NCBI GenBank assembly: GCA_037389465.1
Contig: JAZARR010000214.1
Location: forward strand, 124,001 to 188,000
Direction of reading: 5' to 3'
DNA length: 64,000 nucleotides
From: Baylisascaris procyonis
Lineage: Eukaryota > Nematoda > Chromadorea > Rhabditida > Ascarididae
Under the pieces are notes generated by a model. That model did not search any database. It saw only the letters and a list, made by a program, of their open reading frames with translations, and had not been told where the DNA came from. This document shows positions 54,198 to 64,000 of the stretch, in pieces. Made by a program: the position numbers and the translations under genes. Within the stretch, counting starts at the first letter, position 1; every line of letters starts with the position of its first letter.

Positions 54198-57100
54198 ATG
54201 ACTGCGTCATCGAAAGCAACTCCTTCATTGGACTATTGCGAGCTGGTACATGCTTCCTCATATGATCAAAACACACTCTTTCGATTTCGTCGTCCTTTCT
54301 GTTACTTGCCACCCGCAAACCGAAGTAAACGCCAACCTGGAAATTACTGAAATGTTTTTCATTGTTGGTATTATTGACCTTTATAGACTAAGGAAAGGTT
54401 ATGGGGGGGCTCAACTCTCGGCCTTCATTTTGCCGAAGGTGAACACAGCTTTTGAAGCGACTGCCCTCGCATAAGGTTGAAACTATTGCCAAATTCATCT
54501 ATACTCGATGATGAAATTGGTAGATGGTGGTGTGACGGTGTGTATTTTCCAAAATCTGGTATTTTTGTTACCATTCGTAATTGTTCTCTTCCATTAGTGA
54601 TAAAGGAGAGCGTTTCGGTGTTTTTAACTAATTTTAAGCAAGGTTTAGTCGTCCGCTTTTCTTCCAAATACGCATCACTTGTTCTTTAGTAGAGCAATTT
54701 ATGAGAAGTGCTCCATACTGTTGTAATGATATTGGCGCACGGTATTCATTTAGTAGGGGGTAGAACATTTTCTTAACGGTAGTATGCTATACGTAATTCT
54801 CTAATGCAGCCAAAAAAGGTTTATTTAAGCGATTCGAAGGATTCATGTCTTCGGCGCTGGAAGATGCTGGCACCAAAAGTGACGTCAACAACCGCGTCGA
54901 TTCACCGATTATCGAAAGTGGTCTCTCGATGACCCATTGTGACAGTGATCTGCCATTAGTTGTAGGTGAGCAGCTTTTCGCTTTGATTTCTAGCCTCTCG
55001 CCATCTGTCATTTTCATCTCATTGAGGTAAACTTTGGTAAAAAGCGCTTCTAGTTACTGAAAAAGTTCGCAGTTTATGCCGTGCCATCAATTAACGATAT
55101 GTTCGTAAAAATCAAAGACATAGCCAACAAGAATATAAATGAGAATAGTTTTAAGGAGAAGGAAAGGAGGACACTGGTTTGATCCTACTTTTCATAGGTC
55201 TTAATTAATGAGATCACTTTTCGAGTTCAAATATGAGGTTCTGAGAGGATTTTTTTCCTCGAATTCGGACCTTAAGCTGAAAGGATTTGTGAAATGTTTA
55301 AGCGAGCATTTTCCCTCTTAGTTGTTTTTTTTTTCTACCAATGGGCAGTTTTTATCACTATACCCGAAACATTATGTACTTCAAGCTTATGAAAAAAGTA
55401 ACTGCATTTCATCATCTGAGAAGCAGTATTCTGCGTCATTCTCATTGCTCGTTTCAATTGTTCATTTGTGTGAAAGCTTTGGGTGCGTGAACTTTATTCA
55501 CTTATACATAAATAAAAACTCAGAGTGAACTTTTTATTTCACTCTAAATAAGTAACTACTTTAAATAAGTTTCTGAATCACAAAATTTCATGTAACAGAT
55601 ATGGCTGCTGATTCTCTGGATGGTCAACAAAAACCGTCAACAGAAATGCGCAGATCTCCGTTGTCGGTCGAAAATCTTCATAGTATTGACTCAGGTCGGA
55701 ACGTTTATCTATTTTCCCGTTAATCTTTCATCTTTTTCGCTTTATTGTCGTGGGCTGATAAAGCTAGATACATTGTTGCTCTCTTAGTCCATTGATAAAA
55801 TTATCATCGTTTCAATTCGGTGTTGGGGTTTTCGCTGTTGCAAAATGTTTTTTGTTCTATGCAGAGCATCAAAATTTGAAGTGCTGCCGCTGAAGTTTGT
55901 TAATTCCTCTTGTTAAGCAATCTGGCAATTGGGCACGCATATCCTTCACCTTTTTAGTTACTCTTTGCAGCGATCAGAGAGATCAAAGTTGTTCGTCGGG
56001 AATTTTTTCGTTCAGAGCTAAGTATTGCCACGTGGAAATTGAATATTTTGACAATAGACAACAAAATTCTACTCTTCAAAAGAGTTAATGAGCACATCAA
56101 ATTCTTATGACACACTGTGCATTCCTCTTACTAAAGTAATGAAAGAGGGAAATGAGTTTTGAATTTCCCTTCCGAACGATCCGATTCAAGTTTTCGAAGG
56201 TGGCAATTTGTTTGCAGCTTAAGTCATAGGGCGTAGATAGCGTGAAAGTAGTGATCAAATCCCTTCCATTCTTTTTCCACAGTCTTTTTGGTAATTTTTG
56301 CAAACACATCTATGAATGACATCATTATGTTGGTTCATATGTTTACGTTTGTAGCATGTTTATTGTGTATTTGTTTGTGCATCTACATTTGTCTGTTTGC
56401 ATACTCTTGTAGTTTGAACAGGTTGCAGCGATGAGATTCTGCTGCTGTAATCGAATCTAAGTCGGTCTAAATCCAACCTCGTTCTAGCTGGTTCTTTATG
56501 GGTTGTATGAATTCAGAAATGCTATTAAATTTTCTCAGACACATCTTAAGTCAATAATGTATGGGCAGAACTGGAAAAAAAATGGGTCAAGAAGGCTGGT
56601 GGAATGTGCGTTTTCGTATTTCATCCTGTTGACTCATTTGATTACATATATAAAAAACCATTAATTATAAATGCTAATGTAAAATAGCTGAATTATAGAA
56701 ATCTTGCACTGGGAAATTCATTTTTACTTACACCCGGCTGGTCGGTTGTCATTTGTGCAGTGGCATCCTTACTTCATTCAGTGATAGAGAAAATGTTCAC
56801 TTGAAACGAAATTGTGTTTAGGAAATTGGCTTACGATATGGATCGCACCTTCAAATCTCATTTTCTTAAGTGACTTAAGAGATGCAACTCTCAGACACGC
56901 ATATATTAATGCCTATTCAAGTTACAGTAGTGCGCTTTTGTAGAAATATACAAAACAGTATTTTGCATATGGGGTAAATTAGCACAAAAATCGACATTGT
57001 AGGTAACAACTGTTGTGCGTCTTTGTTATCGAATTTCATATAGGTAGTTGATTTTTTTTTTTTTTTTTTTTGAAAGAAATTTAATAGAACTCAGCATTAT

Positions 57101-58410
57101 ATCATTCCTATATATGTCTTCATTTATTTACTTCAAACTTCCCACTCATCGTTTTCCTCCTCCCAAAGTTGCATTTTTCATTTAGCTGATTTTATTTTAT
57201 CATTAATGTAATGCAAGTTATTTATCAACGAATGTTGATATCTGTCATCACTCAGTTCCATTTTGGATTATCAATGATATTTTCCAGTTTGACCGCATCA
57301 ACTTATTTTATCATACAGTGCAGCCGTTCGTGTTCTATCGGTCCAATTGGCTTATAATTTAGTCGTAATACATTAAATATTCGATTCGATAAGAGGGGTA
57401 ATATTAGCACAACAAGAGGGAACACGACAAATAGAAATGAATATTGCAATATTTGCTTTATGTTCTTTTATTTGAATGAATAGAACTCTTATGGATATTT
57501 GTTTATTTCATTGACGTAACTAGTAGATGAATTCGTGCTATTCGAATCGTGTAACGCATTTTCGGTCGGTTATCCTCTCTCTCTCATTCGTAACAATAAG
57601 AACGGATTATGGGGACTAAACCATCATTGCTTGATTGCCTAAGTAGTGAGGTGATAAGAGTTAATTATAACTAGTATTGCATAGCTCTAAAATTCATGCC
57701 GTAGTGGAATTAACTGATATTCACCTGATATCTTAGCAGAATTTTGAAGAAAAAATAAATTAATTGAAATCTGACGAGTTTCCCTAGTATCTTAGCTTAA
57801 AATCTAACCGGTTCTAGTATCTTGACTTAGAATTTAATGGACGTTCCTCTAGTATCTTCATTTAGAAATTGGAGAGGATTTCTTACAATGTTTGAATATC
57901 GAAAAATAGAAGCGCCGCTGCAAATGAATTTTAAAATTTATCGTTACACATAGCAGGAATATTTGATGCGTTTGTTTTTATTTGATCGCTTTATAATAGA
58001 AACGAATTTAGAAATAATGGTCTCATTTCCTAGTTTTGGCACATTTGGCACAGTTATGTCTGAATTTTTGAATTGTCAAGTAGGAATCGAGTTGACCGCA
58101 ATTTATGAGCAAATTTTGGCAGCTTTTTTCGCTTTCACGTAAACAAGCTACATAAGTTAGAAGTAGTTTGAGTCTGGCATCCTTTATATAAAAAATTGTA
58201 AAATGACAGCCTATTGGGGTTTGACTTTAAAACTTAATTGTGAACGAGGAGTGTTGTTTGATTCCGCTATTTGTTTCGCACTTAACAAGTTTCTAAGTTT
58301 AGAGTCTTTAGCAAGTTGCAAAGTTTTATTTTAGTTGTCTAACAAGCAGAAATCAGAGTAGGTGATTTTATGGCACAACAAGTTTTTCAATACTTGTTAT
58401 TCGCAGAACC

Positions 58411-58450
<40 letters not shown>

Positions 58451-61400
58451 GTTTTTTGTGATATTTTGCGCGATGTATCGTCAGTTCTTTTCCAGCACTG
58501 TTTGCGCTAATTAAATTGTTTTAACCAAATACCTAATGTATAAGCTAATATAGGGAGGACTTGGGCTATCAGCACTTGAGGAAATATTAGCTTAATATGG
58601 GGAGATGATCGTATATGTATGTAATGTGGTGATTCGCCTACTGGTTAACTCGACGATTTCATGTCGTTGTTCTATAACTCTCAAATGTTCCTTCATAATA
58701 TGCTGCATATTACGAATAGGCTAAGCTTTTATTTATCCATCAAGTAATATTCAAACAAAAATAATTATATTGTTTAATATTTGATGTAGATTAGCTTCGG
58801 ATGCAAGTAGGCAACTTCAAAAGCGAAGGTAGTGAACATTGATGCATAGTGGATGGATCGATAAAGGCAAGCGAGATGGGCTTTTGCTTAACATTGCATT
58901 GGCTTGCTCACATGCACACACACATCCACAGTTACCGCTGCCGTATGTGCCGTATTCGGTGTGATTGCGCCATCTGAGCTTCATTATTCTACTTCTCCAT
59001 CAGCTTATTTTCTTTGCCGAATGCACTATTGACGGCACATGGTTTCTGTCCTTCTTCAGCTGTTTCAACATGCTTTCATTGCACTACCCATACGTTATCC
59101 ATGCCGAGAATTGCCTTAGGGAGAGTCTAATTTCACGTTCTATAATATGATGTCCGTTGTCCGATAACTTCTGATACCAATATTGCAGGATAATTTGTAT
59201 ATTTTCCCTATCCTTCTGTTCCATTTTTTTATCGTCCTCGAAGAGAGGTTTCTTAGCAGTTAGCTTCAGTCAGACGTGTGCACTCGTACATGTAGATTTT
59301 TAAGATGCTGTAATGCACAGTCTGCGTTGTTTTATTGCTTTTTTATCGTCAAGGACCTGAACGTCGGCGCTCACATTCCGTTAAGTCATTGTTTGCGTGG
59401 ACTGTTGGAAATTTTGTGATCTAATTTTTGATAAAACCACTTAAGTTCTAATGTAACGTCTTGATATCTAGTCGTCGCTTTGCTTTGGAGATCCACCAGT
59501 TGAGTGATCAACGACTTGACTTAAGAGGAGCCAAACTCCAAGTGCTGCATCGTACCAGTACAATTAGTGAATCCATCGCTCCTGAGGGCCTACTTAAAAA
59601 TTAACTTATATGTATGTATTTATTTTTTGCCATTTTTGGGCATTTATATAGAGTAGTGGAAGATTGCTTAGTGGTGTTCATCACTATACTACTTGAAGAA
59701 TGGTATCGCTGTCGTTGATCATCTCATACTGAAATATATGCAATGCGTGTGTCTTGTGTCATTTTTCATAGGCACCTTACATGGAGGTATTTACCTTCTC
59801 AAAGGAAGTTCACCTGTGCAACATTGACGATTCCCTGTGAGAAAAGCTCATTTGCTTCTCTATGAAAAACGCTCATTCACTTCATTTGCTTCTCTATGAA
59901 AAAGGCTCATTTACCCCATTGTATTGTCGAATTCCTCCTTTGCTTTTTTAATAAAAAATTTCCCACTTGTATCACTTGTTAAAGCATAGATGTAAGCAAG
60001 CCATTGTTTTGTTCTTATTCACTGAATCTCATACTCGCTCAAAATCGCCGATGTTTCCCTATCGAGGGCAACGCTTAGCGCCGAGTATATTTTCCGTGTT
60101 GTTAGAGAGTGTTTTTCAGATTTTGCTGTTTTTTCTTTCTTTATAAAGCGGTGGATGACGCTTGAAGATGCGATGATCGAAAATGTTCAATTTTAAATTT
60201 GCGAAAGTAACATGTTTGTTGCTTTATAATTTAGTGATATGTTCGAAAGGTTTTTGCACATCATTCCCACCCCATCCAAATGAGGCCAAACGAAAGATGA
60301 AGAATAGCCACTCAATGCGGTGTATTTCGATATTTCAGGAGAAAGTTCCGTAACGGCGCCCGTTACCGCCGCCACTTTTGGCGGTAACGATAAAACCGAT
60401 AGCACAATGACACCAGTTTCTCCACAATCGCTCACCAATGCAGCAATAATGGAGCAGGTTCTAGCATTATGCTTATTGTTTTTTTGTTTTCGTTGTTTAA
60501 TAAAAGAAGTAACGGAAATGATGACAGTCGTTTGCGGCAGCGTTTCTTTTTCTGTAAAATGCCAGATATCAGAAAATTTAAAGAAAACGACGTTTCGTTC
60601 AATATCGTAAGATTACGCCATCCTCCCGATTAATCGCATTAGCTTTTTAAATGCAAATGGTCGCTGGAGTGTGAGTGGAGAGAGGAACTGAGTGTCGTTT
60701 GACTTTTCAATATTGAACGGTGATCATATTACTGCTTTGGTTTCGTCGGTATGGAATATGAAGCTGTGTAAGGTGCAGAGCAGGCTATTAGATCAGAATA
60801 CAGAGTGGAAATTTAATTAACCTGGCACTTATGATCGATTTTCGTGCCGCGGAGGTATGCTGCTCAACTTTCGCATTGAAAAATTCGCATATGAATACAC
60901 AAAGCATTCATCTAAGGGTAATTAGTGCAATTCGAGCGGAATCACCTATTTCTTAGCAGCAAAAATTTGGCTGTTGGGAATGTTTATAGATATTTGGCTT
61001 GATAAGACTGATATATCGCCTAATGTGCAGTTATTTATTTGTAGTTGGCTGTAGTTGATTTTATTAAGACTAATGAAATCTTTTGGCCTCTTGAAATTAG
61101 CACTGAATCATCACTAGTATGTTGGCATTTATTCTATATGAAGCGTTATGAAGATTTCTGACTGAAAGCGGAATTTCCCGTTAGAAATTGAAATTTTTTC
61201 GAAAGACAGTTGAATTGAAAAATTTATCCTTTTGCATCAGCTTCTGCTCATTGTTTTATCTCTTTTTATTCAGTCCTCTAAATTCATTTACCGTTATTTC
61301 ATATTGCAGTTTGCGAAACGTTAAATACAAATCAGTTATTGGTTAATGATGATATTCTGAATAAATCGATGTTAGGGACATGTTTTTGGGTGTGTAAAGA

Positions 61401-63958
61401 GCTCCTTATTGAAATACTTTAAACAACAATTTCAGATTTGTTATTTGGGTTGTGCGAAAATTGGCAATCCGAGTAGTGAACCGGAGATGGTGAAGATCAT
61501 GCAACTGCTCAACAAGGAACGTGCTCAAAATCCTATTGATGTAATCCTCTCAATTCCCGATTCAGCACTTGGCATCGTTAGGTGAGCATCAATCCTTCTT
61601 TTATCAACATTTGCAGAGTGTATTTGGATGTGTGCGTTCAAAATTAGTTTGACTGTTTTGCTTTTTTTTAAGTGCTAGAGAAGCCTTTCAAGCAGCTAAT
61701 TTCGAGTAATGTAGGCATACTTCAGGTTCATCTATTTATTTTTTCTTGTAATGAGCGTTTAAATTCATTTAATTTTAATAAAATACAAATAAAAAATATT
61801 GGATGCCATTTGCTCGTCTATATAGTTGCTTTCAGAATGTTTGATGGTACATCAAAGACTGAAATGGTTAGCTTTCCGGTGCATAGGATCCGCTTTTGTG
61901 CACGTGGCCAATTGGATTCGGCCGAGAAGGAATGCTTTGCGCTGTCGTTCACTCAGCAGAACGCAACCGCTACAGATGCCGCACTTCATCACTGTCACGT
62001 CTTCAGATGTCAAGTACCGGAGGCAGTATGTGTTTTTTTTGAATTATTGCGCATTTGTGGTTAGACAGAGCGAGTGATAGCTGTCTTCGTTTATGTAGCT
62101 GAAGATATTTATTAATCTATAGATTGTTCATTCTGAGAGTGGTTTTTTATTAGTAGGTCAGCAAGTGACAGCATTCATCATTATTTAGAATTTGAGTTTA
62201 ACCCTTTGAATCCGCCTCATAGCGTTTCCAGTTCTATAGGTAGCCGGCTGGTGCATCGTTAAGTTGTGTTACTTTTATGCTTTAGATGTGGATTAGATTG
62301 CGAAAACAATTCAAAATATCACGTTTTTCATCTCAAAATGTTCTCATCTATAGGCTGGTAAAGCATTGCTTTGCTTTGCCAATGCGTTTCGCAACAACAA
62401 TGTTGGTGGAATCACTCGGAAGCCGTCGTCGCCTAATTTGAGACGCTCTTCACGTCAAGCCAGTAGCTTAGAGGATGACACCTCTAGCCTCGAGGGCATT
62501 TTCACTCCAGGCGGTGAGGAAGACTATCAGTTTGATGCATTCCTTGAAATGAAGGTAACGTTTTTATTGTCATTCCATTGCCCTCTCGTACCCAATCCCG
62601 AGCGGTCCAACGAATATATCCAGAAGTTATCCCAAGTATTGGGGAAAATTGAAGAGGCTAACTTTAAAAATAATTTGAAATTGAAAGTAATACGAACAGT
62701 CGTCTTTTCAATAGGATTGGCGAAAAAGTTTTTAAAAAGTACGGTCGAGAACGGTGTAAAAGACTTAGTTGCGTATAAGTTATTAAAAAAGTGGCCGCAG
62801 ATACGAATGTGAGCCCTAGTCTGATCCAAGTGCCGGAGAAACCGTCTGATCACGCAGGAAAGAAAAGCGTTGCCACGGCTGCGTGTGGGAAAGTTGCTTG
62901 GCCAGCTTGAGGAAGGGAATCAAACACGACTTGCCGAATCGTACTACGGCCACATTAGCAGCCTTGCCTCATCCTTTCATTCTTTTTTGCCATGCTTTTT
63001 TATGTCCACTTTTCGGACCAATTTCTATCTCTCCCTCTCCCTCTTTTTCTTTTCCCTCCACGGGGAGAGGGAGAAGAGAAGGAAAGGGTGTTGGCTTTGT
63101 TGACAGCACTTCGTTGGTGAAGTTGCAGAACTTTTCAAAGTGCTAGCTGTATTCTTTACCGAGGCTTTCGCTTTTTCATGAATACTTCAGCTAATACGAC
63201 GGGTAAAGAAAGCTTCAGAAGGGGAGTTACAGTTTCTGACGTTTATGGCGCATACGCATTATCAGAGTCATCTTTCTCTGCCCTTTGTTCACCCCCCCCC
63301 CCCCCCCGAAATAACGCAGTTTTCGGGTTTTTTTTTTCGGTGGAGGATTGTATAAGCTGGATTTCAAAGATCCCTAAGCGTGGTCCCCTCTTTCTTGCCA
63401 TTCTCGAATCCTCCTTACTTTTTCGCTTCCAAAAAATTTTTCACTTATCACGATCCCCGGAAAAATTTGTTTTCGGCACAATACTAGCTTAGCAATTGAA
63501 AGTGGTGCTAAGTCACGAGAGAGCCGAATCGTTTCTGAGACGTTTCATAGCTCTCAGATTCACCAATGCTGTTTAAGAAAAATGCACAACCGATAAGGCG
63601 ATTGATGTTTCAGGAGGAAGACCCGAAGAAGGGATTTACGATATGTCCACAGGAAAAAAACTGTTTTAAATTGCGGCGTGATCGCGAGAAGCGTGTGGTG
63701 GTTGTGCTACAGCAAACTGCCGGTCCCAAAATTCTTTCCGTTAAGAAGTTTGTTTGATTTTATTATCGCTTAATTAATGTGCACTTACTGGATTTTGTTT
63801 GTTTATCCTTTAAAATTTTTTAATTGATTAACGTTCGAATCCTTTTCACAAACGAAGGAAATGATGCAGCTTCGGGCGAATGACTCGAGTGTTTCTTCTC
63901 TTTTATTTTTTCAATTTTTCTTTTTTTTTGATATTCATAGATCGAAGAGATTGAAAAG
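54198..63958 (+). CDS. tbc-11: RABGAP1/TBC-11-like Rab GTPase-activating protein (5' part; continues beyond the right edge)
   Basis: Rab GTPase activator of the RABGAP1 (GAPCenA) family; acts on Rabs at endosome/Golgi membranes and in mitosis in other animals. Exons: 54198-54324, 54810-54965, 55599-55694, 60339-60457, 61436-61581, 61836-62025, 62354-62554, 63614-63739, and a probable 63941-63958. Phase closes at every junction. The first four exons give a Ser/Thr/Asp-rich disordered N-terminus. A PTB/PID domain follows: ICYLGCAKIGNPSSEPEM, then DVILSIPDSALGIVRMFDG, FPVHRIRFCARG, CHVFRCQVPEA and ALLCFANAFR. Exon 8 starts the next, kinesin-like/DUF3694 region (NCFKLRRDREKRVVVVLQQ). The catalytic TBC domain must lie to the right of the window. 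About 370 residues are seen. Start ATG 54198 is chosen because its donor at 54324 is in phase with 54810. The donors at 55694 (GTCGGA) and 63739 (GTTAAG) are non-consensus. Confidence 0.88.
57784..57880. repeat. Three diverged tandem copies of an about 40-bp unit
   Basis: CTAGTATCTTAGCTTAAAAT, CTAGTATCTTGACTTAGAAT and CTAGTATCTTCATTTAGAAA occur in succession with variable tails. Confidence 0.75.
58411..58449. repeat. (TC)n microsatellite
   Basis: About 18 TC units with one interruption, ending in CTCTCTCAG. Confidence 0.95.
59840..59918. repeat. Tandem duplication (about 38 bp)
   Basis: CATTTGCTTCTCTATGAAAA occurs twice, each time followed by A(A)CGCTCATT or AGGCTCATT. Confidence 0.85.
62590..62960 (+). 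other. Possible degenerate transposase fragment in an intron
   Basis: The intron 62555-63613 is unusually coding-like here. One frame runs open to 62812 (NEYIQKLSQVLGKIEEANF, then LKVIRTVVFSIG). A second continues as KKVAADTNVSPSLIQVPEK and on through 62900. The shape (a DNA-binding-like segment with frame changes) suggests an old Tc1/mariner-type copy, but no DDE motif is visible. Confidence 0.25.
63941..63958 (+). other. Probable 18-nt microexon of the RABGAP1-like gene
   Basis: Acceptor ATATTCATAG, then six codons (IEEIEK), then AAG/GTTGAA. RABGAP1 proteins have an IERCFG-type sequence at this point, so IEK could be its beginning. Reading on without the donor meets a stop. Confidence 0.4.
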
Positions 63959-64000
63959 GTTGAATAAGTTTTACTAAAATCGATGAATTGTTTAAAGCTC

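Larger units (their letters stand above)
55695..60338 (+). other. 4.6-kb intron of the RABGAP1-like gene
   Basis: The longest intron called. It contains a diverged tandem repeat (57784-57880), a TC microsatellite (58411-58449) and a short duplication (59840-59918). No further exon in phase was found. Confidence 0.5.

Noticed and set aside
54787..55017. 76-codon minus-strand frame
   Set aside because: It is antisense to RABGAP1-like exon 54810-54965, which is in phase with exons on both sides.

Overview
The window looks like nuclear DNA of a nematode, probably a parasitic clade III worm (ascarid- or filarial-like; an inference). The sequence is AT-rich. The genes are split into many short exons separated by AT-rich introns of about 50 bp to 4.6 kb. 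Most 3' splice sites are T-rich and end in TTTCAG, and several start codons sit just behind such an acceptor with no matching donor, which suggests spliced-leader trans-splicing. The exon models were joined by hand from splice signals, codon phase and family similarity; edges are base-precise where the phase closes and are marked approximate elsewhere.

Layout: (1) 52-13004, minus: a DIS3L2-type 3'-5' exoribonuclease, running off the left edge inside its RNB domain. (2) 13.0-18.2 kb: intergenic, with a TA microsatellite. (3) 18169-34613, minus: SNAPC4 (snRNA-activating protein complex, Myb-repeat subunit) in about 25 exons. One of its introns holds a candidate two-exon gene for a 68-residue cysteine-containing protein (32559-32899, minus). 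(4) 34.6-40.5 kb: intergenic. (5) 40479-45710, plus: profilin, three exons, with a possible alternative 3' end at 40590-41048. (6) 44059-48893, minus: an unrecognised multi-exon gene whose exons interdigitate with profilin on the opposite strand. (7) 47.4-48.3 kb: a probable retroelement 3' end followed by an ATAAAT array. (8) 51984-53333: a decayed DNA transposon of Merlin type with 51-bp terminal inverted repeats. (9) 54198 to the right edge, plus: a RABGAP1/TBC-11-type Rab GTPase-activating protein, 5' half only (disordered N-terminus, PTB/PID domain and the start of the next domain).

The known genes are unrelated housekeeping functions (RNA decay, snRNA transcription, actin dynamics, Rab traffic). 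Spacing and strand give no sign of an operon. The most useful leads are the nested small gene, the gene interleaved with profilin, and repeated phase-consistent use of AAG as a 3' splice site.
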